Shown here in pieces: positions 48,320-60,086 of a DNA stretch of 64,000 bases (position 1 is the stretch's first letter; the number at the start of each line of letters is the position of its first letter). The DNA is from Cucumis sativus (Eukaryota; Streptophyta; Magnoliopsida; Cucurbitales; Cucurbitaceae). The notes under the pieces are model-generated. The model saw nothing but the letters and a program-made list of their open reading frames with translations. It ran no database searches and was not told where the DNA came from. The position numbers and the translations under genes were made by a program. The stretch spans positions 2,852,001 through 2,916,000 of the forward strand of contig NC_026656.2 in NCBI RefSeq assembly GCF_000004075.3. Direction: 5' to 3'.

Positions 48320-49796
48320 CTCCCCTAGTCTTCAAAAACACATTGTTTTCAAGGTGTGCTTACAAATATGATCACAAAATTGACTATCTTTTTTTAGTTA
48401 CCATCCATTCCCAATGATCTGCTCTTCAAGTTTGAGAAATTTGAGAACAAATTTTTTCTTTTAGCTTCAAAAAACTTCTTGGCTCTGATAAGACTCATTT
48501 ACTTCAGCCCATAGCACAAAATAATCTTCTTGCACTAACCCATAAACCAACCCACTGATCAATCTTCCTTTCCCCACCTTTAGGCACGTTTTTCGTCTCT
48601 CCCATTCTCGAAAATCACCATCCACTTCATCTATACAATAATGGACCTCCACTATTTTATCTATAATAAGTTGAAGCCCACTTGAAAAGGAAAAGTCTAA
48701 GATTTTAGGGTTTATTTATCTTGTCCTAATCTTCTTTCCTATCACTTTCTACTACGTAATTGGCATCCTGACATGTGCAACTTCTTCTTCCTCACACGAT
48801 TCACTCATATTCCCAATCACTTCCTCGGACCACAGTAAACCACCACTTGTCGACGTTTTCTTTTTCCTTCACATCCAAACGACTGTCGTAGCTGTCTTCT
48901 TTTCCCATTGAAATTAAACCAAACAACTTCCAACGACTTCATTCTCCATCACAACCAACCATTTTTTGTTTCCTTGAACAACAATTTCTTTTTTACTCGA
49001 GTCTTTGTTTCGGATCCCTCCAATAATTATCGCCTAACCTTCCACGATGATTTCCTAATTGTTTGATTACTAAGAAGCATCCGCTGACAGCTTCTCCTAT
49101 CGCTAAACGGAAACGAGATAACAACCTCTGCTTCAATTCCAACCCATTCTTGAATGAATCGCCTTCCCCCAATGATTGATAACCATCTAAAGCACTTCCA
49201 ACAGAACTACTTACGCCAAACACTTGCGACTCGAACTTGTTTCGATCGCTCTCTTTCTCTTCAATTTCTATTTTGAACTTGTTTCGATCACTCACCTTTT
49301 CTGCAATTTCTATTGCCTCCATTTGTACTTTTCGTTCTCGATTCTTTTTATCGGTGTCCTTCCTCCGTCGACTGTGCTCATCATCACCGATATTTGTCAT
49401 TGTTGCCTTTTGGCTTAATTCTCTAACTTCTCTGTAACCTTCTTGCTCATCTTCGATCCCCCAATTATTTAAAGTATCGATGCTTCTCCTTGCTCTTCCT
49501 TATTCTAACTCATCTTTATTCGGCTGAATGAATCTTCTGTTTCGCTCGTTTTAGATTTCTCATGAATAATGTCTTCAATATATTTGATTAGTTAGGTTTC
49601 TCTTCTTTTTGCTTCTTCGATTTCTCTCCTTTTTGCTTCTTCCTTGGTTATTTCAACTCTCCTTTAACAACCACGGATGGTTTTCCTGGATTTGAATCCC
49701 CCTTAGATCAATCGCCTGTGCCAAGGACCTCAAAGTCTCTTCGATCTTCTTCATCATTTCTCTCTGTTTTCCAGGTTTGATGCTCTGATACCAATC

Positions 49797-50005
49797 TGAT
49801 AGAACATCAATACAGTGTCTATGCTTTATTGATATCTTCAATAGAAATTACAATATAAAAGAACAAACAAGTGAAAGGAAACTCAAGAACACTTAAAAGG
49901 AACCCCTAACCCTCTGCCCTTCCTTTCTTTCAAGGAATGTTGCAGCCTATATTACCTTCACCAAAATCTTCTCCCTCTTCAACTTCTTACTTATAACCAA
50001 CTAAC
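49797..50005 (-). repeat. 5' LTR of the retroelement, truncated
   Basis: Starts TGATAGAACATC next to the primer-binding site. Similarity to the left LTR stops at 'taaccaacta' (about 50,005), where sequence matching the TNL-1 promoter takes over within about 35 bp. The outer end is therefore lost and a target-site duplication cannot be tested. Confidence 0.7.
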
Positions 50006-50036
50006 GGCTAAAGAGAGTATATATTCGTGAAGAATA

Positions 50037-50482
50037 ATACAGAGCAAAAATTGAAGAATGATGATTTAGATAAAGAGAAAAAATCAAACGCTTCAACTCT
50101 CAATATAATTTGATTCAGTTGGCATCGCAGTAAAGAAAGTTGATTGATACAGTACAGCTTCCACTTTCATCCAAAGACTTTTCTCTACCTCTCCCATTTT
50201 TCCATCAACATCGTAATTAAATTGAAGGGAACATAAAAGTCAAGAAGTTGGGAAGTCTCTTTGTAGAGTTCATATTTGGTTCACATGTATCGTTTTTATT
50301 TTTTAGAAAACTGAAATTAAAAAACTAGCACTTCCTTTCATAACCATTTGTTTTTTAGTTTAGGATTTCTGAAAACAAAACTTTAGCCAAATTCCATAAG
50401 TAAAAGCAAGTTTTCAAATACTAATTTTAGCTTTCAAAATTTGACTTAGTTTTTTTTTAAAAAAATAACATTAGAAAGTATA
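50037..50482 (-). repeat. orphan copy of the proximal TNL-1 promoter
   Basis: Nearly identical to 37,217-37,718 in the same orientation (for example 'cttcaactctcaatataatt' and 'gattgatacagtacagcttc'). The TIR exon that should follow at lower coordinates is absent; the truncated LTR element lies there instead. The high identity suggests a recent duplication or conversion. Confidence 0.78.
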
Positions 50483-50599
50483 TAACTAAACTCCAAGTAC
50501 AAAGGTTGAAGAACTAATTTTTGTAGACATTTTTTCTCTCTTTTTCAATATTACTGTTATAATATTTTTCAATGTTTTTAAGTACAACAACTGGGTTGA

Positions 50600-51050
50600 G
50601 AATTCGAACATCCCACTTCTGAGATGAAATGTTACGCCAATACATATTATTACTGCTGATTAGCTAAGTTCACTTTGGCTTTTCGATCTTCTTTGCCATC
50701 TTATTTCCTGCAGTGGATGCCATGGATATGCCTTTTCATGCCTATCTTGATTTCTTTGGCGCTCCAAATTTTCAGAAGGGATGCAATTATATGCAGCAAC
50801 AGGCTTCACTTTTCTTCCAACAACTGCTATACCTTTGTTAGCCCTTTTTCGTTGGGATTCAGGTGAATCAGTTTCTCAATTTTGAAGCAAGAGTTCTCGA
50901 GCTTCGAGAAGGAAGAGATACTTCGGTCATTTTGCGGAATTGACCCATCAAAGCTTGATGAATTTGGATGCATCAGTTCACGTAACCAAGCTCTTCAATC
51001 TACAGCTTCATGCTCTGTGGGAAAAACTGGAAGGGCTAATAGACTGATGG
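50600..51050 (+). other. unrecognised coding-like stretch, possibly a captured gene fragment
   Basis: Less AT-rich than its surroundings. Two plus frames look protein-like in succession: one includes 'FHAYLDFFGAPNFQKGCNYM' (about 50,720-50,785), the other 'EEILRSFCGIDPSKLDEFG' and 'CSVGKTGRANRLMELGKI' (50,905-51,070). They are separated by stops and a frame change. I do not recognise the family. It ends where the TNL LRR relic begins. Confidence 0.3.
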
Positions 51051-51051
51051 A

Positions 51052-51260
51052 GCTCGGAAAGATATCCAGTTGATGAAGGTAGCTCCTTTATTGGAGTAAA
51101 ACTCAAATCCAGAACGTTAAAGATTTCATGTTTTTTCATCAATTGCTGGCAAGCTTTCAAGCTTACTACTACACCAAGAAAAGATTTAAATCTACAAGAG
51201 ACTTTAACCTGAGGATGCTTGGAAGCTCTGCAAAGGTTGGCGCATCCTCTAAAGACCAAA
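51052..51260 (-). pseudogene. LRR relic of a third TNL
   Basis: On the minus strand 'LDLSFTPIKELPSSTGYLSE' matches 'DFTAIKELPSS' of both TNLs. Upstream 'CANLCRAS' corresponds to their 'CTNLVKLPS'. The DNA aligns with 42,593-42,780 throughout, with substitutions and frame damage. No TIR or NB-ARC accompanies it. Confidence 0.75.
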
Positions 51261-51399
51261 GTATTAATTGTTGGATGAAAAAATCGATATTGGCAGATGT
51301 GTAATACACCATAGATATTATTATTATTTTACTTCTCACCATATTATATTTTAATCTTCATGTTAAAAGAAAAGGAGTTAATCAAACTGTTATTTTGAA

Positions 51400-51890
51400 A
51401 TAAATTCTTGTCTAACTTTAGATAAATATCTTTAGGATTCTTTATAAGCACACATGGAATAGTAAAATAAATTCTTGATCTTCAATTTCTTTTATGGCTC
51501 TCTTTGTGGATTGCAATCATATATAGTACATAGGGGTATAGACAAAATAAAAAGTTTAGCTGTGGTTTAAACAAAGTAAAACTTTCCCCCCTTTACCATT
51601 TGATGTAAAGACACTAGTAAGTAATTTTAAGATATGCAACACAAACTTGGAAAATTAATTGAAGGGTGAATCATCTAAAAATTTAACAATCCAGTTAAGT
51701 GATCTGTTGCATGGAGAGTTGGCGATTGCAGCGTCTCCCATGCCTTCCATTCCACATATCACACTGTTTCATCATTATATGTTATGCACAACGTTTCTTT
51801 GCAATTTGACCAAGCAGCAGTGTGTCTTGAAATAAGCATTGGGCAAGAACATCCTAAACATCCTTCAAGTGCCATTAAACAACATATAAT
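51400..51890 (-). pseudogene. relic of TNL terminal exon with its 3' flank
   Basis: Bases 51,700-51,870 align with the last exon of TNL-1/TNL-2 over the 'cccatgccttccattccaca' word and the following 'atgttatgcacaac' region. A small insertion shifts the frame next to a stop. Bases 51,430-51,665 match the TNL-2 3' flank. So this is the tail of another TNL whose body is missing to the right. Confidence 0.65.
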
Positions 51891-52064
51891 CATATCATAC
51901 ATAAAAATAGGAAAATTTTCACCCTATACCACAAATTAGAAAATAAATATAAGAAAAGTTATCTTAGATCACAAAAATACTTTTAAATTTCATACTTTTT
52001 GTAATTTAGAAAATGTATTGACACCCTATTATTATAATTTTTTTTGTTATTTTTGTAACTGTCT

Positions 52065-52717
52065 TGAATATAATCTATAGCAGACAAGGGAACACTATTT
52101 ACAAAAATGGCAATTTTTTTGTCAGTCATATGGTAATTTTTTTTCAAATGCTAATTTTGCCATTCACTTTCCTTCTTCCATCACTAATGTCATTGATAGA
52201 AGTTGAAACTATATCAATTTCATTTATACTATTAGCAATAGAGAAGCTACTGTATAAATGTTATGTTATTAATGATCAATTCGATCTTTTTTTCTAAGTT
52301 GTCCATTTATGCTTATCTTGATAACATATTTTTCAAATTAAAAGTTATTATAGTGATAACATCTATCCATGGTAGCAATGTATAACATTCTATCCATTGC
52401 TATCAATGATAGCTTTCAATTTCACAAAAATAAAAAATATATATATATATTCATAATGATGACAAGTTATCATTGATAGTAGCTATCGGTGATAATAACC
52501 GATAACAGCTATCAGTGATATTCACTAATTGTAGTTATTAGTGATAGCTTTCAAAGTAAACAAATTCAAGAAGTGTTTGAAATAATCATTTCTCAAATTG
52601 AAAGCTATTAGTAGCAGCCAGTTAATAGTGATAGGTGCTATAAGTGATAATTTTCGAATCGAGAAATCTAGAAAAAAAAATTCAAAATGACGATTGGGTG
52701 TGGGTATTTTAGTCTTT

Positions 52718-52750
<33 letters not shown>

Positions 52751-52830
52751 TGAGGTATATATGCAATTATTTTACCCTTGTGTTATGTATATAATTATTT
52801 TAAGTTCTTTTGTCATTTATGCAAGTACCC
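52065..52830 (+). repeat. second copy of the dispersed 'tatcaatgatagc' repeat, uninterrupted
   Basis: Matches 29,050-30,011 plus 31,200-31,650 in order, but without the CACTA-like segment and with a shorter left part. Contains an (AT)n run near 52,437-52,449 and a (TTA)n run near 52,727-52,750. Noncoding. Confidence 0.6.
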
Positions 52831-53408
52831 CTATAATAAAATTATAATTTATCGATAACATACATTGACTTATATTAATGTCTATTAGTGAGATTGATAA
52901 ATACTGATAGACTTATATTAATGTCTATTAGTGAAATTTATAGCAATGTCTATTGGTGACATTGATAGATACCAATAAAAGTAAGTCGATGTCTATCAAT
53001 ATCTATCGTTGATAAATTCTAAAATTTTACTACATTTGTAAATATTTTGAAAATAATTTTCTCATGAAATCTTATTTATTTAGAGGAAATGTTATGAACA
53101 GCAAAGAATGAAACTATTTACAAAATGTTCAAAAAAAAAATTCAAATGAACTAGGGAGAGTCGGATGAATTTTGCTATATTTGGTAAATTGTTTCGATAT
53201 TTTTCTATTTTTTAAAATGTCTCGTTTATTTATTTATTATCACTAAATTTTCAAAGCAAAATACTTGAGAGTAAACCAATAAAAGAAATGATGACTCAAA
53301 TTTGAAAGATTAGCGGTTAGCAATCATCACCACAAAAAAACTCAGAAACTTTGAGTGAATTCATTCTATGGCTGACAGCTTAAAGCAGATATAGCTCTCA
53401 CCTTGTTC
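52831..53408. other. spacer and promoter of the DUF1995 gene
   Basis: The first half carries further 'tgtctattagtgaaattgat' type repeats (52,855-53,040). The rest is AT-rich DNA leading to the start codon. No gene or clear promoter motif. Confidence 0.4.
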
Positions 53409-56400
53409 ATGGCTTCCTCATTCCCCAATCCTTCCTTCCCCCATTGTTCCTTCCTAATATCCAATTCAACCTCATCCACACATTTCCCCTTATCTTTTCC
53501 TCCAACTTCCCTCTCTGTCTTCCCTCAAATTTCATCTACCAAAAATGGGTCCGTTTCAAAAATTCATGGTAAGTTCGAGAAATTTCAAGGCGAGACTCCC
53601 CAAGACGATGTATTAGAAGCGAATCCGTCATTGTCGTTGCAACAACAGCTGAGTCAGGAGGTTGAAGAAGATGACAGGTTTCTCTTTTTCTCTTCCTCTT
53701 CAATATTTGTTCACTGAATCTTAGAGTTGATCATGGAAAGATTCTCTTCTGCTCTTAATTGATTGAATCATAAGTAGCTTCTAGGTTCAAAATGATGAAC
53801 TTCATTCTGCATCCAAATTTCCAGATCGGTTTGGTATGAATCTTTAAGTGATTAAATAGAATTAGAAAGTTATTTCAATATAACTAAGAGCTATGGAGAA
53901 AAAATGGTGGATAATGAAGAACTAGGAAGTAGGAGCTTGGAAATATGTGTTTGTCAAATTTGCGTGGAAAACTGTGAACCTGAAGAAAAACTACTGTCTA
54001 ATAAAAAGAAATCCGCTACAAACTGTTACGATTGCACAAATTAATTCTCTTTCAAATCCCAATTACAAGAATGCTCTCTTGAAGCTTGTGTACTATTCAC
54101 ACTCTTGAATTTCACTCTGAAATTAGAGAATTTAACTAGAGTTAGCACACTAAAGCTTAGAGTACTCCTAATTGGAACGATTAGAAACTAAATTAGTATT
54201 AGACTTCTTTTACGGTGTTTGGAGTTCATCACTTCCTTGAACCTTCTTGATATGGAAACAAATACTCTTCCAATATTGTGCCAAAACCCAATAGTTTTAA
54301 TTATTTTAAAGCTAATGGAGGATTTGTGACCTAAAGTCTCTAGGAAGTCTCAAAATACTTTTAAATTATTGTTGATCATGGTGGATGTCTTGAAGTGGGA
54401 AATTCAGTTATCCATAAGGAGTGATCCATTGAGATTTTTGGAGGAAAAGGTGATAATGGTAGTAAGATATTCTCTAATGTCCACTTCAAGTTCCTGGATA
54501 GGAAATTTGAATGATTTTAAATCTTTGTAGGTTTACCAAAGAAGGGATAGGACCCTGAGCATAATTCAAGAAGTTGACTCTCTGGTACTCGATTAGAAGA
54601 AAGAACTAACTTAAGTTTAGCAATTGAAATAAGGCTTCAACTAATTGCCTTTGTTTCAGTGTCTGGTTATCAATATGGTTATTGTCAATCACTGTGGGTT
54701 GATCTAGTGATCATTAAAGGCCATGTAAATAGTAAAGGGCTTAGAGGAAATGAGTTAAACCACGGTGGTTTCATGTCTAAGATTTAATACCCTACCAGTT
54801 TAGTCGGCAACCAAATGTAGTAACAGATGTGCGCTAGATAAACCAAACAGTAACATACATAAGAAGAAAAGAGAGATATAGCTATTGCCAAGGAACATGT
54901 CATCAATTCTTTTGCAATTAGGCTTATGCACCAAGGTCACATGATATTGTTCCCAATGTTTTTCTCTCTTTATTACGATCTCTGTTTAGTTGGTCGAATT
55001 CAAAGCTCTCCTGTTTTTACAAGCTGATTAAGCCAAGGGATGACAGATAGGAGTTGGAATTGTTCAAATCAGTCAGGTACCTAGTATCGTTGGTAAGAAG
55101 AGGACATTCTGAATTGATACGAAACTAAAAGAGGAACAGTATTGGCTTATTTTTGCTTTTTTTTTTTTTTTAATCTTTTGTGCTATTGAAATCTCCATTT
55201 TGTTGATGAATGAAAGGCTTTCTCAATGTTTTTACTCTTATTTTCAGCTGTTTGCCTTCAGACTTGGAGGGAGCAGTTAGGCAATCTGGTGAATCTGCTG
55301 GCCTGTTTGTATCTTCAGGAGGATCGAGAGCAATAGTATGATACTATTTTACTTTATGCTAATCCTTAAGAAACCTTATGTCACTGCCCTGTAAATATGC
55401 GCAAACATTATAACAGAAAATGAAATTCTCAACACGTCCAAATTTCAGCCTGCAATTGCCAGGATAGTAAGGCGTAAATTTAGATTCTTACTATAAGAAG
55501 CACTCTAATTTTCCATGTTTCATGTACCTAATTTCACCTCTATACCTAGTAGTAGAAAATCGCCCAGTCTAAAAGCTGGTTGGATTTTGAAATGCTTTTA
55601 TTGGCTCACTCTCTCCCAGTTTATATTCTTCTTTCTTTAACAGGGGTATCGAGGGCCCCATTGCCACTCTTTTGTGAAAAAACTGTTAGTATTCCTTCTC
55701 TGAAACCCAGTAAAATCCCAAACCAATAGAGAAACAGAGGCAGTATTCTGCTGTGATTCTATTGATGATAAATTCCCTATGAGTTCACAAAATATCCACA
55801 GAATACACTAAAAGAAAGCACAGTAAATTAAGAAAGAAAAGACAGAAATAAATGCCAAAGTTATTCTCCAGCTCCTTCGAGAAGGCTGGAATCTTCTCTT
55901 CAAAAGTCTCAGCAGCCTTTACCCAAAATATGACCTGATTTGCTAATCCCAAAACATTCCTTATATACCTCATCAGGGGTAGGTCCCCCCAAGAACCTCC
56001 CTTTGTAGGTGTAAATGATTGGAGGTCTAACAAAGATCTACTCAGTCGAAGGCTGGTTTTGAGAGATTTGATGACTTCCTTGATTCTTAGCGACCAAGTT
56101 TGAACTCAAATTAGATGTTTGGGTGCATCTTATGATTCCTCTTTATCCTTCAGTTTCTTGCTAATAAAGGTTTGATCCTGAACTTGTTTCTTTATCTCCC
56201 TCATCTCTATATTCTTGCATATATTCTTTTCAGGTTGAGCTTCTTATCCCCCAACTTCAGTTTCTGGATGATGAAGGTGCTCAGGCTGAACTCTGGGAGC
56301 TCTCAAGAGTTTTCTTGGAGTCACTCATGGAGGAAACAAATTGTGAGGTAAGTAGGATGTGGAAATATCACTTTAATGCCCTTTTTACAGTTTACTAATC

Positions 56401-58726
56401 AAGAATTGAATTTGAAGAACAGTTGGAATATATTATATATACCATGTGTTTCAGATTACTATTAATCTTATTTAGTGAAAATTTAAATTATATATGATGT
56501 GAAATCCACAACAGAAGTAAACAAAGAAAACTGGAAAAGATTCAAAATTTTTAGGATGTTTATTCACAAGTTAGTTTAATCATATATCTAAGTACACTCC
56601 AAATTTAATTGCTAGAAAGTTAAAGCTGTGTTTCCTGATGCTGGGGCTGCAGCACTTCTAGAATATCGATGGAAAGATGCCTCCTTCAAAATTTCCAGGT
56701 AAGTTCCATAAAACATACAATTCCTTTTCTGAAAAAACCTTGAAGATTCCATCACTAATACTGTTGATATCGATTGAAGGAAAACTTGAGACTAAGGCAA
56801 AATATATTGGTTACACATTGGATAGAATCTTTATCTATCATAATCTGTTCTAGCCACCATTTAAGTGAATGCATTACAATTTTCCAGATTAATTGTGTAC
56901 TCTAAAAAGCTAAGCCAAAGTGAGTTTGGACAATCTGATTCTATATGTTCTTTTTTTTTACCTGAATACAATTATAACTTAATGACGTATGATTGTCATT
57001 CTCAGCTTAAGTGACCGAAAACCTGTAGATATTGCAGATGAGATAGTTGTTATGGTTGTTCCTGATTACCAAATGTTGGCAAATGTAGAGAAAATTGCAG
57101 CTGCCCTCTCAGATGATCCGGTAAAAATCCAATCATTCCATTTGGTGTTGAAATCTTTGCTTCCCAAATTTTTTCTCATATTATGGTACTCAACTGCGAA
57201 AATTGGAGGTCTGCAATCATATAATGAAGCCACATAAGTTCAAATTAATATGCATTAGGTTATCTTTTATTGAGTTAACATATACTAACATAATAAGAAA
57301 AGACTATTCTTTCTGACAGTGTCGTATATCATCAGATCATTTACATATATTTGGACTGTGACAGTTTTCACTTGTACACTGAATCAAATGGACTTGGTTC
57401 CTTCCTTCCTACTTATGTTTCTACGTTGATGGCAGCCAAGGCCTCTTATCATGTGGAACCCTCGTCTCATCAGCGAAGATGTAGGGGTTGGATTTAACGT
57501 TCGAAAATTGAGAAGATACTTTTTAAGGTAAATTTCAAAACTCTCACCTTATCTAGAATACATTTAATCTAGGTATGAGTAGACATCAGCATTAAGAAAA
57601 ATAAAAGTAAAGGTTATCTTATTTGCGAAATAATTGCTTACGAAAAATGATCGTCTGTCTAATATGAAGTAAACGTCTAACCTCATACATAACAGTTGTA
57701 AAGGAGAAAAAAAGTTTCATGAGAGACTCTAAACTTTGTAATTGGTCATTAAGTTCAGGTAAGAAAGGATCTATGTTACTCAACCTCTATTTTGTTATTT
57801 TTTGTACAGCACGTTTACAACAGTCTACTCCATGAGGCCTTTGCCATCTGGAGCTGTCTTTAGAGCTTATCCTGGGTAAGAAGATTTTAACATCTTACAA
57901 GATTCTTTAAATCATCTTCTCACACTGTGCTGAAGTTGTTTATTTCTTTTATTTGACTGCTGAGCTCACTTTGGTCTGTTCAAGCCTCTAGAGAATGCTT
58001 ACAGTTAATTTAGGAACAACTCAGATGGTCCAGACTACTTTTTAGTTATATGACCTGAACAAATTTAAGAATATAATCAAATACTATGCTGTATCTTACA
58101 TGCAAGTAAGGGAATCATTGATCATTGAAGTGAAATAGTAATCGAACTCAAGGCCCAGGCCCAGGCCGCTAAATGCGCAAATACCTTTGGTTGAACTTTC
58201 TCCAGCCACTTTCTTCTTCCTCCTCTTTTTTTTTCAAAAAAAAAGGTGTGATTAACACCTTTGCAATCTTTGACCAGGTTATGGAAAGTGTTCTATGATG
58301 ACAAAGATAGGCCTGGCAGATATTTGCTAGCCAAAGAATTAATAAGCCGTCCAGATGCTGGAGACCTCGAGGTCAGTTACCTGAGAAAATAACATATGAG
58401 AAATTAGAATAAGTTAATTGTGGAGCTTTCACAATTTTTCTACTAATAAAGCTACTAATCTGTCATCTACTTTACCTCACATTATATGATCAGAAGTAAA
58501 TATATAGATTGTTTAAGTAACTTAATTGTGGAACTTTCACAATTTCAATCTTACAGTGGTTCTTAAATGAAGAAGAGATTAGTTAGATCTCTAATGTAAG
58601 TATGAGAATCTTGTGCAGATAATATTTGGAAATGTAGCAGATTCAGACCAGGACCCGTCATTTTTGGACAAAGCAGCTGGAGTTCTCTCTTCGTTAACCC
58701 GATTCATGAAGGCAATTTCAAAATGA
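53409..58726 (+). CDS. chloroplast DUF1995-domain protein
   Basis: Nine exons: 53409-53677, 55248-55335, 56234-56347, 56616-56698, 57006-57120, 57436-57527, 57810-57875, 58278-58371, 58619-58726; 342 aa, all phases consistent. The start is the first ATG (MASSFPNPS). Residues 1 to about 50 are Ser/Pro/Thr-rich with few acidic residues, as in a plastid transit peptide. The remainder is one DUF1995 domain: 'LPSDLEGAVRQSGESAG', 'VELLIPQLQFLDDEGAQAEL', 'VKAVFPDAGAAAL', 'PRPLIMWNPRLISEDVGVG' and 'FRAYPGLWKVFYDD'. The family includes LPA3, which assists photosystem II assembly; its length is similar, but I cannot claim orthology from sequence alone. Exact biochemical function unknown. The first intron (1.57 kb) contains a SINE-like piece; intron 2 has a 0.3-kb stretch at 55,785-56,040 of uncertain origin. 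Confidence 0.88.
54691..54830 (+). mobile_element. degenerate tRNA-related SINE-like repeat in intron 1
   Basis: The string from 'gtgggttgatctagtgatc' to 'ggcaaccaaatgtagtaa' has the layout of a cucurbit-type tRNA-related repeat: an A-box-like 'ttgatctagtgat', a B-box-like 'gagttaaaccacggtgg', then 'agatttaataccctacc'. Boxes are degenerate and ends are unclear. Confidence 0.4.
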
Positions 58727-60086
58727 GCAGCGCAAATTTTCCTTGATGTGTTTAAAAATAATAGGTCCTTGTATATTATGAACTCCAAACGCAATCTATT
58801 GTGTCTTTAATGAGCTACCTTAAATCTAATCATTAGTTCCAGAAACCAAAGAAGAGTCAACTTTCTTGATATATCTGTTCTTCCAATGTGTGAATTTTTT
58901 AGTTGAGTTCTTTTTAACCCCACCACCACCAACAATTATAATAAATAACAAAAATTAGCTGAATTAACTAGATAATCAAACCACAAGCCTAAGCTACCGG
59001 TTTATTTACTACATGTATATATTAAATACTTCCTAACTAGAACAAGATCGGGATATATATATTAAAGTGTAAGGAGGAAGGAATAGAAGATAAACGAAGT
59101 TCAAAACACTTGGGAACCTACCTCTTGAAAATACTAACTCAAGCCCTAAACCACTCAACTAATGCCTACCTTCACTAATAATTCACCCCTCCCTCTATTT
59201 ATAATAAGAATCAGTAACTAACTTCCAATCTAATTATCCTTAAATCCCTCATTAATATCATACTAATGTATTCCTACCTAGATACCTTACAGTATCTCAA
59301 CAAAATTCCATCAGAAGACCTTTATAATATTGATAAGTGAATCCTATGCAGATGAGACTAACAATTCAAATTTGAAGAAAAATATCTTCGACTCTGTCTT
59401 TAACTTTGTATTAAATATTAAAGCAAATATCAATTTATATCTTGAAACATTTGGGGTTTAATAATCGTATCAAGTTAGTAGTCAACTTTCGTAACTAAAT
59501 CAATGCATGTAAATAACTATCTTCACATCATTTTAGTTAAAATCAACTCAAAATCACTTAAAATAAAATTATTATTCAACAAAAATCTTGCTCAAGTAGC
59601 AAAAAAATTATTACGTAACTCCTAAAATAGAGAAAAAGTAAGATAAATAGGTGAAAAGCTAATGCTAATTTCATTACACATTTTTTTCTCTAATTTACAT
59701 TAATCCCTATACTTAAAGAAGTCTTGTACTTGTGTGATAAAAGTTCATGCATTAAGGATTTTAAAAAGAAAATTTTCATTTAAGGAGCGGTCTAAACTGA
59801 TTCACTTATAAATACAATTATTAGGTTAAGGAATATAAATTGATTTTACCCTAGAATAATTAAAAATTTAGAGGCTGTACTTTAATAGTTGAACGTATAG
59901 AAATCACCTTTTTCACCTATAATGTAGCATTCTCGCATTAACTTCGATGCTCAAGATAGTATACAACACAAATATTGAGGATATATCTGACTTCTACGCT
60001 TGCAGAGGCAAACCATGCTGTTGATGTATTTCGTCAACTGCGTTGGCTTCTTCTTAATTCTTCCCAACACGAGACTAAATCTGATT
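58727..60086. other. intergenic region between convergent genes
   Basis: Tail-to-tail space between the DUF1995 gene and the J-domain gene. Apart from the LTR-like stretch near 59,040-59,302 I see only AT-rich DNA and no open frame worth naming. Confidence 0.45.
59040..59302 (-). mobile_element. possible solo LTR
   Basis: The minus strand would begin 'tgttgagatactgtaagg' at 59,302, contain a TATA-like 'ttataaatagagggagg' near 59,190-59,205 and run to about 59,040. This is the general layout of an LTR. The other end and a target duplication could not be fixed, so this is tentative. Confidence 0.33.

Larger units (their letters stand above)
48099..50005 (-). mobile_element. internally deleted LTR retroelement (Ty3/gypsy-like gag remnant)
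   Basis: Oriented on the minus strand. The 3' LTR is 48,099-48,319 (TG...CA). A purine-rich tract (complement of 48,320-48,327) flanks it, as a polypurine tract should. The 5' LTR starts at 49,797 and is cut at about 50,005. Three bases inside it lies 'tggtatcagagc' (complement of 49,782-49,793), the initiator-Met tRNA primer-binding site. Internal frames at 49,653-49,841 and 48,993-49,400 (minus) encode a charged gag-like protein ('KQREMMKKIEETLRSL', 'TNIGDDEHSRRRKD') broken by stops. No protease, reverse transcriptase or integrase remains in the 1.5-kb interior. Confidence 0.75.

Noticed and set aside
53403-53411. Start of the DUF1995 protein six bases further upstream
   Set aside because: The codon at 53,403 is TTG. 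The first ATG is at 53,409 and gives a normal transit peptide start.
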